Origin: Zygnema cylindricum | Lineage: Eukaryota; Streptophyta; Zygnematophyceae; Zygnematales; Zygnemataceae | Assembly (NCBI GenBank): GCA_037447655.1 | Contig: JBBHKE010001223.1 | Coordinates: 324,824-388,823, forward strand | Direction: 5' to 3' | DNA length: 64,000 bases | Part shown: piece by piece, positions 33,874 to 44,748 of the stretch | Numbering within the stretch: the first letter of the stretch is position 1 | Layout: every line of letters starts with the position of its first letter | Notes under the pieces: generated by a model | What the model was told of the DNA's origin: nothing | Databases searched by the model: none | What the model saw: the letters and a program-made list of their open reading frames with translations, nothing else | Made by a program: the position numbers and the translations under genes

Positions 33874-35005
33874 GGTTATGGGCCCACCCTCTAGGGTACC
33901 AATCTTTAATGGAACTGGCTTCATATACTGGGAAAGTATGATGATAGGAGCTCTATTCGAAAAAGGTTTTGGGGGATAGTGAGTGGACGATTGGGGCGTC
34001 CATCAAGTCTTGGAATCCCTTCAGGGTTTGGAGGAAGCAGATTCACAAGGAAAAAAGATTCAACTTCAACAGAGGAGACAACGGAAGAAGAGGTGGTGGA
34101 CAAAGGAAAAGAGAAGGAGGCGACCACACCAATAGCAACTGGTTCGGCATTCATGTCACCTATTCCGTGAAACGAGGAGAATGATACTAAAACCTGGGAC
34201 TTCAACAATATGGCGGCAAAGCACTCTATCCTACGCCATCTCACTCAAGGACTTGCATGTCCTAATTTGCAGGTAGAAAGGGCATCCGATCTTTGGATGG
34301 CTCTCATAGAGATGTACCGAAGTGGTACGATTCAGCAACAACAGTTGGTAGATCAGAATGTTAAGGAGTATGTATACAAATTGGGGAAGATGTTGGATTT
34401 TTGCATTGAGCTTGCTACACTCTTCATAGAGCTAGAGAGTACGGTAAAAGATTTTAGTGAAAAGGAAAAGCTTAACTGTTTACTGATGAAGTTACCCGAT
34501 GAGTTCGAAAACATAGTCAACCGTGTGCAGGACTTGCCGGACTCAAGGTGGATATGGAACTCAGTGGTAGGGATGATTCTCGTTCGGGAGAATACGATTG
34601 AGATCCAAAGGGGAGGAAAGAGTGGCCAAACCTTGGCAACTGCGAGCGATTGGAGGAAAAAAGGATTCTCGGAAACCGGTCGGAAACTATGGGGGGAGGG
34701 AGCTGAAAAATCAGACCGACGAGTTTGGACCAAGGGCTCCCAAAGGTTTATGTCATTTTTATAAGAAACCTGGGCACTATATGGCAGAGTGCACTAAGAT
34801 AACCGAGCTTCGGTTAAAGGAGGGGCAGACCGGTGGTACCCCGAGAGGAAAGAAAAAGGCACTTGTGACACAGGTACATGAGGCGGAATCCGAGGACGAG
34901 GACGATGAGCTCCTTTTAGATGAGGAGTTGGAGGCGAAAAACGAGGTTGAAATTCCACGAAGGCAAAAATGTGCTTACGGTGGATTGAAAGGTGAAGCAG
35001 GCTAG
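33854..35005 (+). pseudogene. Copia 2 gag
   Basis: Starts MEASEFQVMGPPSRVPIFNGTGFIYWE from an ATG in the LTR end, then meets stops near 33.97 kb. The capsid part is in ORF 34210-34764 (LWMALIEMYRSGTIQQQQLVDQ; LNCLLMKLPDEFENIV), and the knuckle CHFYKKPGHYMAEC in ORF 34598-35005, followed by an acidic stretch and IPRRQKCAYGGLKGEAG. Frame changes and stops disable it. Similar to the intact Copia 1 gag. Confidence 0.8.
33874..33888 (+). promoter_or_regulatory. Primer-binding site of Copia 2 (half-tRNAiMet)
   Basis: GGTTATGGGCCCACC immediately after the LTR is complementary over 15 bases to the anticodon-arm segment GGUGGGCCCAUAACC of plant initiator tRNA-Met. This implies priming by a 5' half molecule, as in Drosophila copia. 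The site also encodes gag residues VMGPP. Confidence 0.75.
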
Positions 35006-38000
35006 ATTGTAGATTGAGGTGCCTCCATGCACATGTGTAACGATAGGCACCTGTTCACTAAGATAAGAAATATTCCCACCGTAGAGATAAAGTACGGGGA
35101 TGGGAGGATAGTCACCACTACTCTTGTAGGATCGGTAGATTTGAAACTGTTAGTAGAAGGAAAGACATCCATAGTAACATTCTCCGATGTATTGTTTATT
35201 CCGGAGCTGAACAAAAACCTCATCTCTACATCCGTATTAGATGATAAGGGTTTTTTTACTAGCACTAGGGAAGGAGTCTTTACTGCTAGTTTTGAGGAGG
35301 ATGTCTATTTCATTGCTGAGAAAGGTAGCCATGGGATGTTTAGGCTATTTTTAAGTAATGAAAAGAAGAAACTTTATTATGCTGGTGTTCATGATATTAT
35401 GATGTGGCATAAGAGGCTTGGGCATGTGAATCTAGACAAGTTAAGAGAGATTAAAAAGATGGGAGTGGTGGAAGGGATTAAGTTCAGTGAGAATGATAAT
35501 ATAAGTGATTGTAGTGGATGTGCTCAAGGTAAAACACACAGATTACCCTTTCCTAAAACAGCCACCTATAAGGGAGAAAAAATTCTAAATCTAGTACACA
35601 CGGATATTTGGGGACCGGCTAAAGTGCCCTCACCGGGGGGGAAGAGATTTATGATGACTATCACTGATGATTGGTCTCGGTATTCCCGGGTGTATTTTTT
35701 GAAAAACAAGTCCGAAGCTCAGGATTAATTTAGACAATATAGAACATGAAGCGAAAAACTCCATGAAACTCCAATCAAGAGAATAAGGAGTGACAATGGT
35801 GGAGAGTATACTTCTAACCAGTTTGAGGATTTTCTGAGGGAAGATGGGGTCCAACACACAAAGACAGTCCCAGAAAACTCGGAACAGAATGGGGTAGCTG
35901 AAAGGTTAAATAGAACACTAAGTGATATTGCTAGAAGTATGTAATCAGATAAAAATATAGGAAAAAGGTTTAGGGCAGAAGCAATGAACTGTGCTAATTA
36001 CCTCAAGAATAGAGTTCTTACTTCAGCTATAAAAGATCAAACACCTTATGAGAGATGGACATGCCGGAAACCAGACATATCTCACTTAAAGGTTTTCGAA
36101 AGTCAAGTATTCAGTCTAGATACTGATCGGTCGAATTGGAAGCTAGATCCTAAAGGAAAATCGGGATACTTATTAGGATATGATGAGGATGTTAAAGGAT
36201 ATAGAGTTTATGATCTAAAAAGGAAAGATATAATCTTAGTAAAGCATCAAGTAGTTATGGATGAAGGAAAGTCTGTGGATCCCTTCAAATATACAAAGTC
36301 AGTAAAAATCAGATTTGAGTCAGAAAATTCCGATGACTTTCAGCTTCCTAACTATCCAGGTTTTAGAGAAGATGATAACAAATCAGACCGAAAAGGACTC
36401 AGCTGTGGAAACTCCAGTGACAACTCTACTCGAAGCGGAAGACGTGGTGGAAATTGATTCGGAATCAAGGGATAGGGGAGAAGCCGAGTTTGTTCGAAAG
36501 AATCCACGAGAACCATCTATTCCGGCCTCAGATTTTGAGGGGGGGAGGAGAAGTAGCAAAAGACTGCAAGAAAAACAGGTTAATAACAAGGTAACTAAAC
36601 TATCTCATCAAGATGAACCTCAAACTTATGGAGAGGCGATGACTTGTCCAGAAAGAAACCGGTGGAAGACAGCCATCAATGAGGAGATGGCCTCAATTAT
36701 GGCAGCCAATACTTGGGAGCTAGTGGATTGTCCACCTAACCGAAAACCAATCGGTTGTAAGTGGGTTTTCAAATTAAAACTGAACCAAGATAACACAATC
36801 GAGCGCTACAAGGCCCGATTAGTGGCAAAAGGATTTACACAAAAAAAGGGAATTGACTACGAGGAAACCTTTGCCCCGGTGGTCAAATTTCCCTCCGTCC
36901 GCATACTTCTCAGCTTGGCAGCAGCGAAAGACATGGAAGTGCACCAGATGGACATCAAGACAGCCGTTTTGTATGGAGAATTGGAAGAGGAGATCTTCAT
37001 GCGACAACCCGAAGGTTTTGTGGAGGAAGGAGAGGAGAGTAAGGTATGCCGGCTGATTAAATCTCTTTATGGTTTGAAACAGGCGCCTCCACAGTGAAAA
37101 AAGAAGCTTGATGAGTTTCTTACCGGTCGGGGATATATTCGGATCAGCTCAGATCACTCAATCTATGTTTTCGAAGATGAGGAAGGTTTTATATTTATTG
37201 CAATTTATGTTGATGATTTACTTGTTTTAAGTAAATCAATGGAAAAAATTAACAAACTGAAAACCGATCTTAAGGGGAGATTGTAAATGAAGGATATGGG
37301 AGAAGCAAGATATATTTTGGGAATTCAAGTAGAGAGAGACCGAAAAAGGAAAATTATAAGACTGACTCAAAAGGAAGCAATAGGGAACATGTTTGAAAAA
37401 ATTCAAATGGATAAAGCTAATAGTTGTACAACTCCAATGGAGTTGAAGAAGGGAAGTGAGGGGAGAGAGGAAGAAGGAGTCATAGTCTTAGACGAGGAAT
37501 TATCTCCTGAAGAACAGAAGTTCATGCAGACTATTCCTTAGAGGCAAGTAGTGGGAAGTCTAATCTATTTTATGAATTGTACCCGGCCGGATTTAGCTGC
37601 AGCTGTAGGAGTGCTGAGTAGAAATCTAAATTCTCCCACTAAGAAGGATTGGGAGGCACCTAAGAGAGTCCTAAGATATTTGATAGGAACTAGGGATCTA
37701 TGGTTGCATTTGGTGGGGAGAATACTGACATCACTACTTGGAGTGATGCTAGTTATGGTGATGCTCCGATGAGGAGATGCACTTCTGGATATGTGGGTGA
37801 TGGGGCTTGCTGTTGGAGTAGCAAACAGCAAAAGGTTATTGCTCAGTCCACCATGGAGACTGAGTATATGGCCTCTTGCTCTGCTGTAAAAGAATTGATG
37901 TGGGTAAAGTCTTTGCTTGGTGAGCTTGGTCACCTTAAGAGTGGTGTGCATAATTTTTTTTGTGATAATCAGGCAGCAATCGCTATTTTTGCCAATCCTA

Positions 38001-38073
38001 AACATCATTTTAAAGCCAAACACATGGAAATCAGACTCAGCTTTGTTAGAGAGAAAGTAGAAAAAACAAAATA
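35006..38073 (+). pseudogene. Copia 2 pol: protease, integrase, RT, RNase H
   Basis: Protease remnant with a stop where the usual catalytic DSGAS lies (VD-stop-GASMHMCNDRHLF, ~35010). Integrase: GAG-pre-integrase HKRLGHVNLDKL with Cys pair CSGCAQGK, core LVHTDIWGP, IRSDNGGEYTSNQFE and NGVAERLNRTL. RT: KWVFKLKLNQDNTIERYKAR, MDIKTAVLYGELEEEIFMRQPEGF, SLYGLKQAP and AIYVDDLLVLS with the YVDD box. RNase H: TWSDASYGDAPMRR, MTEYMASCSAVKELMW-like and CDNQAAIAIFANPKHH. Stops at four or more places. Confidence 0.88.
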
Positions 38074-38206
38074 ATCAGTTTAGAGTACAGACCAGAAAGT
38101 GAGATGGTAGCAGATATGATGACCAAACCTGTGCCTTCCCCTAAGCTAATTTTCTGCAGGGAGAAGTGCAGTCTGAAATTAAAGATTGACTAGAAAATAA
38201 GGTGAG

Positions 38207-39261
38207 TGTAGAAATTAGTGGTCCATTTTTAGAATTTTCTAGGTCTAAATAGAAATATAGAAAGAAGCCGAGGCAGTCTACCTCTAACTTCTCTCTCTAA
38301 CTCTCAAACTTGTCGGAGTCACTGAGAAATTGGAGAGGGAGCTAAAGCCATGGCTACCTAGGCTATCCAGAGGTTTACGGGAAATTTATATTAGTTAGGG
38401 GTTTACTTATTTAAAAGGAATGTGCCGGCGACAGTAATTGATCCTTGTACCTACCGGCCGGCAGACAGGAAGTAGCCGGTAGCCTTAGCCGTTAATTCTA
38501 GGACTAATGTTACGTAGTATATAGTTTGATATTTATTTAAACATGTAAACGTAGGATAAATCATTTAACTCTAATTGTTTACGGGATACATAGATCCGGT
38601 AATGTATAAGTACGGAATACGGTACGGGCAAGGAATCAATACTGCGCATTTATTTCCAAAGTGAAATTAATAGCGCGCATGTATTTATTACGGCTACGAT
38701 TAAATATGAATTTAATCGGATGGTCGGAATTAGCGCCGAGTTCGCCGAAGAAGATTTCGGCGGTTTGAGGCCATTGCCACATTGGATGACGCGTGGCGAA
38801 ATTACATTGGATCGTGGAATCTCCGGAGATTATGGCACCGAATCCGGATATGACATGTGTCGACATTTAGGCCATGTCGTACAATGTCCGTACATAAAGT
38901 ACACCGGCAGCTATACTTTTGCGTACAGAACTATATCTGATTGGTTGCGTACATTAGTAGATAGAGTCTGTGAGAGAGATAGGACTTAGAAAAATTAGGA
39001 GATAGGACCTTCTCTCCTAGAGAGCTTTTGTACAAAAGGTCAACTTTGACCCTCCATAACTTACTGCTCAGTGGATAAAATTCAGAGATTCTTTTTGCTA
39101 TAGACTCAAGGGAGTCTTGCCTTCATAGGGGTGCAAATGGTCAGAGTTTTTGTTTGTCAGGGTGGCAGTTGTTTTTGATGAAACACAAAGGGGTCAGAGT
39201 TATCTTAGAGGCTTCTTGGAAGCTTTCCACTCTGAGGACTTATGGCGGTCTCAGAGTTTCA
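38207..39261 (+). repeat. 3' LTR of Copia 2
   Basis: Follows AAAATAAGGTGAG at 38194-38206. It has an 89-codon ORF (38720-38989), absent in intact form from the 5' LTR, which I do not consider coding. Confidence 0.9.
38423..38498 (-). other. tRNA-like sequence, antisense within Copia 2 3' LTR
   Basis: Second copy of the block at 33035-33110, with a few base differences (GGATCAATTACTGT in the T arm). Confidence 0.45.
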
Positions 39262-39866
39262 CAACTCTCGGACGAGCTGCTCAAGATCTCCACTACTGTT
39301 CCCATTGAGAGAATAATCCGGGCTCGGTCGCCTCTGGCAACTAATTGCACCTGCTCCTTCTTAACTTTCAACTCATGGATATTGTGAAGGGCTAGAATCT
39401 CCTTACGACTACGTTTGTTAGGGCCCGCCAACAGTCTCGCGTCCATGTATGTCTCCACTATAGGAGCCTTGGATCTAGTGTAACGTACCACCTTGGGAGG
39501 GTGGCCTAGGACCGCTTCCTTGTGAGCCAAACCCTTTCTACGACATTGGGGAGCTAAAGTTTGTCTTTCTACCTTCTCCGTAGCCCTAGCCTTTGCGACC
39601 TCAGACAACGTCGGAAGGTTTTCAAGGGAAAAGACTGGAGGAGGTGGAGGTGAGGGTTGCCTCTCTGTTTGCCTCGGAGGAGTCTCGACTACAACCGGCT
39701 CGCGCATCATTCCCTTAAGAAACTGTTCAATGTTCAAGGCAGAGGTGAAATGGACCAATTCCTCAAGCACCTGTGACTCTTCCTCTTGTGCTACCGCTTC
39801 TTGTCTCTCCTGTTCTTCCAGACTAACACCGGAAGGATCCCTATCCTGAGCTTCTCCTCTGCCCAT
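39262..39866 (-). CDS. Gypsy B leader ORF (gag N-terminal region), cut by Copia 2
   Basis: About 201 residues before the insertion point, starting MGRGEAQDRDPSG. It has an acidic helix, a proline run (PSPPPPPVFSLENLPTLSEVAKA) and a basic C-terminal part (KRSRKEILALHNIHELKVKKEQ). No known domain. It lies between the 5' LTR and gag on the same strand, so I read it as the start of the gag polyprotein or a separate leader. It is interrupted at 39261/39262 by the Copia 2 3' LTR. Confidence 0.55.
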
Positions 39867-40502
39867 GACTTACAGGAGCAGATGAGCTAGATCTCTCGGA
39901 TAAAGTCCACCACCCTAAACAGCTATCCTCCTAAACAAAAGGGGACAGGTTGCTTTTTCAGTACTGTGCTTTTTCCATCGGAAGTTGGATAAATGCTACT
40001 CCCCTGACCACTCTCCAAAAAATAGAAAATGAAGGATAGTCGTTTGATCCGCCCCAAAAGAACTCAGGACAGAAACCAAAGGACGACCACAAGAGTACGC
40101 AAATAACTCCCACGCAGAAATATAGAAACAATAAAAATCAACTCTTTCAAATTTAACAATATCACCTTGCCCCAAAGAATGGAATAAGATATAGGTAAAC
40201 AATAATGGTGAAGGAAGCAAACATACCTCGGAGTGCAAAGATGACCAAAACCAGAAGAAGGAAACTCTCCCAATGGCCCCGAAGACAGGTATGAGTTTCC
40301 CTCACCCCTCGGTTCCGCCGTACGGATCCGATAAGACTCTTCTAAGTTTTAAACATCGAAAGTCAAAACCGCCCAAAGAGAGAATAGTGCCAACCACCCA
40401 CCCGAACTACGGTCTCCACAAAAGACAATCCAAAACAAAGATGGCAATAGAGTCAATGACACAATGCAACAGTTCTCCAACAGAAAGGTTGATTTAATTC
40501 TC
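39867..40502 (-). other. Gypsy B 5' untranslated region
   Basis: About 640 bp between LTR and leader ORF. The short ORFs in either direction have no recognisable features. The sequence after the LTR (minus GAGAATTAAATCAACC) does not give a primer site that I can identify. Confidence 0.5.
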
Positions 40503-41134
40503 TGTGGGTTTTCTCAGGAGACAGTACTGAAAAAGCAACTTGTCTCCCCCGGCCCTTAATGCCTTAAACATTCAGAGTTTGTTCTACAGCAAGTGCCAAA
40601 GTCAAAGCAATGTGGCAAGCCAATCAGCGACCATCAATTGTTATCGCACGGACGCAAGACAAGACAGACTGTACTACACTCAGGGCTAAAAGTTAGACGA
40701 CTGGTTTCGGTTAGATTAGCCGCCAAAGGTCCTCCTATAAAACACGAAAGGGCAACAAAGTTCTGACTTGACGTGAAACCGCCTAACTTTGACCCAACGT
40801 CATAAATGCTTTGCCCGTCTATTGGGCCTGAACTGACATCCTACTGATAGCTAACAGGAAGATCTACCAGATAATCCCAAAGGTTGCGTGTCGTTTCCTA
40901 ATGTATCCCTCTACTAGAGCTACTTAGAACACACAATATAATAGAGCAAACACTTTGCACCGGACTAACTCCGCCGTTCGACCTCTGTTTAAGGTGAACT
41001 CAATTGCGTAGTGCTCCAGGGTGAAAATATAAAGATCTGATCCGGCTGGCTGTCCTCCCCCTTCTCCGTAGGCTAGAGTCTGTACAAGGTGGAATGAAGC
41101 CCCGGAAATGCCGAAAATGCACACGAGCTTGACA
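40503..41134 (-). repeat. 5' LTR of Gypsy B
   Basis: Minus-strand start TGTCAAGCTCGTGTG at 41134 and end CCCACA near 40503; matches the LTR at 16413-17092. It may extend some 30 bp further (to about 40.47 kb), as similarity to the other LTR continues there. It abuts the truncated Copia 3 at 41135. Confidence 0.75.
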
Positions 41135-41146
41135 CCACACAGATAT

Positions 41147-42330
41147 TTGGGGGCCTGCAAAACTACCTTCGGTTGGAGGAAAGAGGTTTATAATGACAAT
41201 ACTCGATGAGTGGTCTAGATACTCTAAAGTAAACTTTCTAAAAACAAAGTCTGAGGCATCAACTTACTTCAAAGTATATAAAGCCTGGAGTGAGAAGTTG
41301 CATGAAACCCCCATTAAGAGGATAAGGAGTGATAATCGTGGGGAATATACCTCTAACCAGTTTGAGGAATATCTGAGAGATGAGAGAGTTCAGCACCAGA
41401 AAACTGTACCATATAACCTGGAACAAAATGGGGAAGCTGAGAGGTTGAATCGAACACTAGGAGATAGTGCACGCAGTATGTTGGCCGAGAAGAAAATAGG
41501 AAAGAAATTTTAAGCAGAAGGAATGAACTGTGCCAATTACATTAAGAATAGAGTCCTTCCCTCAACTGTAAAGGGAGTGACACCTTATGAGAGATGGGTT
41601 TAAAGGAAACTAGATATCTCACACCTTAAAGTATTCAGTAGCCAAGTTAACAATCTTGACACGGATAGGAAAAACTGGATACTAGATGCTAAGGGAAAAC
41701 CTGGATACTTTGAAGGATATCATGAGGATGTTAAGGGATATAGAGTCTATGAATTAGCAAAGAAAGATATCATTCTGGTCAAACACGTAGTTGTCATGGA
41801 TGAAGGGAAGTCATTTGACCTTTTCAAATATACAAAGAAGATAGGACCAGATTTGAGTCCGAGAGTGAGGAGAACGCGGTCTTTCCCCAAAAGGACATGA
41901 TTGAAACCGTAATTGCAGATTCATGGGAGATTTGAGATAGAGCAGACTTCAGAAGAAGAAACAACAAAATGATACAAGAAAAACAAGCCGCTCATAAGGT
42001 AACTAAGCTATCTCACCAGGATGAGCCTTAGTCTTACTCGGAGGCTGTAAATAGTCCTAAGAAAGAAAGGTGGATTAGAGCCATAAATGATGAGATGGCT
42101 TCGATCATGGAAGCAAATACTTGGGAGCTAACAGATTGTCCTCCAGACAGAAAACCTATTGTGTGTAAATGGGCATTTAAACTATAACAAAACCTCGATA
42201 ATACCATTGAAAGATATAAGGCTCGATTGGTAGCGAAAGGATTTACTCAAAGGAGAGGATTGACTATGAGGAGACCTTAGCTCTAGTTGTTCGGTTCCCA
42301 TCAGTAAGGATTCTCCTCAGTCTGGCAGCA
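41147..42330 (+). pseudogene. Copia 3 integrase and N-terminal RT, broken
   Basis: ORF 41193-41513 has TILDEWSRYSKVNFLKTKSEA, IRSDNRGEYTSNQFE and NGEAERLNRTLGDSARSM, the integrase core. Further fragments up to 42.33 kb follow the Copia 2 protein (YERW, HLKVFSSQV, KWAFKL) but with stops (for example near 41511, 41602 and 42187). Confidence 0.8.
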
Positions 42331-42339
42331 GCGGAAAAC

Positions 42340-43503
42340 ATGGAAATACACCAGATGGACATTAAGACTGCTTTTCTTAATGGTGAGTTAGAGGAAGAAG
42401 TTTTCATGAGACAATTCGAGGAGTTCGTGGAAGAAGGAGAAGAGAGCAAAGTCTGTAGGCTCATTAAGTCCTTATATGGACTGAAGCAGGCTCCCCGACA
42501 GTGGGATAAGAAACTAGATGAGTTTCTCACCGGTCTGGTATATATCCGGATCAGCTCTGACCATTCTACCTATATGGTTGAAGATGAGAATGGTGTCATT
42601 TTTATGGCAATTTATGTTGATGATCTGCTTGTGTTGAGTAAATCTTTGGAAAAAATTGATAAGTTAAAGAAAGATCTTAAAAGCAGATTTGATATGAATG
42701 ATTTAGGGGAGACAAGATATATTTTGGGGATTCAAATAGAGACAGATAGGGGTAAGAAGATTATCAGACTTACCCTGAAAGAAGCAATAGGTAATATGCT
42801 TGAGAAATTCCAGAGGGAAAAAGCTAACAGTTGTACCACTCCCATGGACTTGAAAAAAGAAAGTGATGGGAGTGTAGAAGGAGGAGTGATGATCTTAGAT
42901 GATCAGATAAGTCCAGAGGAGAGAGAGTTTATCAAGTCTATCCCTTATAGACAGGTTGTAGAAAGTTTAATCTATTTCATGAATTGTACTAGGTCGGACA
43001 TAGCGGCAACAGTTGGAGTACTCAGTAGGAGTCTTAATGATCCTAGGAAAAGAGATAGGGAGGCAGCCAAGAGAGTCATGGGATATCTGGTAGGAACCAG
43101 AGAGTTATGGTTGCATTTGGGAGGGGAGCACAATGAAATCACTACTTGGAGTGATGCCAGTTATGGGGATGCACCTATGAGAAGATGCACTTTTGGGTAT
43201 GTGTTGTATGTTGGGGAAGGTTCTTGCTGTGGGAGCAGTAAGCAACAAAAGGTGGTTGCTCAGTCTACTATGGAGGCTGAGTACATGGCCTCTTGTTCTG
43301 CTGTGAAAGAATTGATGTGGGTCAAGTCCTTGCTGCAAGAATTGGGGTATATGAAGGAGGGAGTGCATGAAGTGTTTTGTGATAATCAAGCTGCCATTCC
43401 AATTGCAGCTAATCCAAAACATCATTTTAAGGCTAAACATATGGACATAAGATTCTGTTTTGTAAGAGAAAAAGTTGAGAATAAAATCGTGAATATAATA
43501 TAG
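42340..43503 (+). CDS. Copia 3 RT-RNase H, open reading frame
   Basis: 387 open residues beginning inside RT. Motifs: MDIKTAFLNGELEEEVFMRQFEEF, CRLIKSLYGLKQAPRQWDKKL, FMAIYVDDLLVLSKSLEKI with catalytic YVDD, and YILGIQIETDR. RNase H: YFMNCTRSDIAATVGVLSRSL, TTWSDASYGDAPMRRCTFGY, AQSTMEAEYMASCSAVKELMWVKS and VFCDNQAAIPIAANPKHHFKAKHMDIRF. The stretch is undamaged although upstream parts carry stops, so the element is inactive but not very old. The ATG is internal; the true start lies upstream. Confidence 0.88.
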   Translation: MEIHQMDIKTAFLNGELEEEVFMRQFEEFVEEGEESKVCRLIKSLYGLKQAPRQWDKKLDEFLTGLVYIRISSDHSTYMVEDENGVIFMAIYVDDLLVLSKSLEKIDKLKKDLKSRFDMNDLGETRYILGIQIETDRGKKIIRLTLKEAIGNMLEKFQREKANSCTTPMDLKKESDGSVEGGVMILDDQISPEEREFIKSIPYRQVVESLIYFMNCTRSDIAATVGVLSRSLNDPRKRDREAAKRVMGYLVGTRELWLHLGGEHNEITTWSDASYGDAPMRRCTFGYVLYVGEGSCCGSSKQQKVVAQSTMEAEYMASCSAVKELMWVKSLLQELGYMKEGVHEVFCDNQAAIPIAANPKHHFKAKHMDIRFCFVREKVENKIVNII

Positions 43504-43627
43504 ATTTGATGAGGAAATGGTAGCTGATATGATGACAAAACCGGTGCCTTCTCCCAAGTCAAAATATTGCAAAGAAAAGTGTGGATTAAAACTAAAAATT
43601 AAATTGGACTAGAAAATAAGGGGAGTG

Positions 43628-44675
43628 TTGAAATTATTAGTTTTATATGGTATATTGTAGGTCTAAATTTAGTACAAATAGAAGAAGGAAAAAGGCAGAC
43701 ACCGTGCCTCCACCTCCTCTCTCTACCCACCATACTTGTCGTAGTCACTGAGGGTTAGAGAGGGTGGCTTAGCCATGGTTGTCCTAGCTTAAGCAGGCGG
43801 AGCTAAAGAGTGACTAATGTCACTCTCAACAAAAGGTTGAGTCCGACAAGACTCGAACCTTCACTCTCGACAAAAGGTTGAGTCCAACAAGACTCGAACC
43901 TCCGACCGGCAAAGAGCGGCGTAGCCGTTAGCTCTAGCCAGTCTATCATAGAAGTCCGTTAGGATACATTAGGTTTGACATATATTTAAACAGTGTTACG
44001 ACCATGAATTTTATTAACGGAATGACAGACGAAGAAACATAAAACAAAGTATTATATAGTGCGAAACATTATCTCGCACGAAAACAAATGAATCAAACAT
44101 TTGTTTTGACGGCGAACATTTAATGTCGGATTTAAATCCGACGGCGTATATCACTGCTGAGATCGCGGAATGGTCACTTTGGCGTTTATGGATGTGGCAT
44201 GACGTGGCGCCACGCGGAAGGATGACATTTGGTCGCAGGAATTCTGGCGAACATAAGGACAAGTTAAATGTGGACACGCGTCCACTCAATAGCGTTGTCG
44301 TACATAAGCCATACATAAAGCACATCGGCCATAGTACTTTTTTGTACCCTACAGTGATCTGATTGGTTCGTACTTCAATAGATAGGGGTTGTGAGAGGGA
44401 TTTAGGACTTAGAGAATTTGGTAGATATGTACCTCTCTCCCTTTGAGAGTTTGTATAAACTTGGCATTTTTTGCCGACTCAAAACTTATCGGCTAGTTTG
44501 CCGTTTTAAGTGATTTTTTTTGCTACGGACCCAGGGGAGTCCTGGCTGCACAGGGGTGCAGTCAAATTCTCAGTTTGCCTTCTTGGGCAGCAGTGGTTGT
44601 TGCTTGAAGTGGGTTAGTTAAATATTATCTAGAGGCTTTCTGTATTCTGTAGTCCAATGGAGGACACAGAATTGC
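43628..44675 (+). repeat. 3' LTR of Copia 3
   Basis: TGTTGAAATTATTAG...CACAGAATTGCA. Its end keeps an ATG (44654, MEDTEL) at the position of the gag start in the other two elements. It shares the GTCGTACATAAG...GTACTTTTTTGTAC region of the family. Confidence 0.8.
43873..43942 (-). other. tRNA-like sequence, antisense within Copia 3 LTR
   Basis: Minus strand: GGCTAGAGCTAACGGCTACG (A-box-like), then GGAGGTTCGAGTCTTGTTGG (B box GGTTCGAGTCT). The B-box part is duplicated in tandem at 43831-43861. It lies about 245-315 bp from the LTR start. Confidence 0.5.
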
Positions 44676-44748
44676 ATAAACGGGTGGTGAAAATAACATT
44701 GACGATGTCACCTTTAATAACGACACACATTGTGCTGTTACTTAAGAC

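Larger units (their letters stand above)
32819..39261 (+). mobile_element. Copia 2: full-length Ty1/Copia element, degenerate coding region
   Basis: Two LTRs of about 1,055 bp (32819-33873, 38207-39261) that look around 95% alike, both TGTAGAAATT...GAGTTTCA. Flanks CCACT (32814-32818) and CAACT (39262-39266) look like a 5-bp target duplication with one change. Internal order: half-tRNAiMet primer site, gag, protease, integrase, RT, RNase H, polypurine tract AAAATAAGGTGAG. This is the Copia order. Stops near 35728, 35943, 37097 and 37285 make it defective. It sits inside the Gypsy B leader ORF and is therefore younger than Gypsy B. Confidence 0.9.
23801..41134 (-). mobile_element. Gypsy B: DNMT- and PHD-bearing Ty3/Gypsy element with nested Copia 2
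   Basis: Minus strand, 5' LTR 41134-40503, leader ORF 39866-39262 (continued at 32818-32599 after the Copia 2 insertion), gag, two zinc knuckles, protease, DNMT, RT, RNase H, integrase with HHCC finger, PHD finger, and a G-rich polypurine-like run (minus strand AGAGGGA followed by about 14 G near 23930). No 3' LTR follows; instead the gag of Gypsy A begins. Length without Copia 2 is about 10.9 kb. Several key residues are changed (protease DTR, RT YIND, integrase TYQGSEF), so it is inactive. The lower boundary is approximate. Confidence 0.8.
41135..44675 (+). mobile_element. Copia 3: 5'-truncated Ty1/Copia element
   Basis: Begins abruptly in integrase (ACAGATATTTGGGG, matching Copia 2 at 35601) exactly at the outer edge of the Gypsy B LTR, and continues through RT and RNase H to the polypurine tract AAAATAAGGGGAG and an LTR of ~1,048 bp (43628-44675). 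The missing 5' half is not seen elsewhere in this orientation. The abutment suggests that Gypsy B inserted into Copia 3 and the other side was later lost. Confidence 0.85.

Noticed and set aside
38720-38989. 89-codon ORF in the Copia 2 3' LTR
   Set aside because: Not open in the 5' LTR copy and outside the element's coding region.
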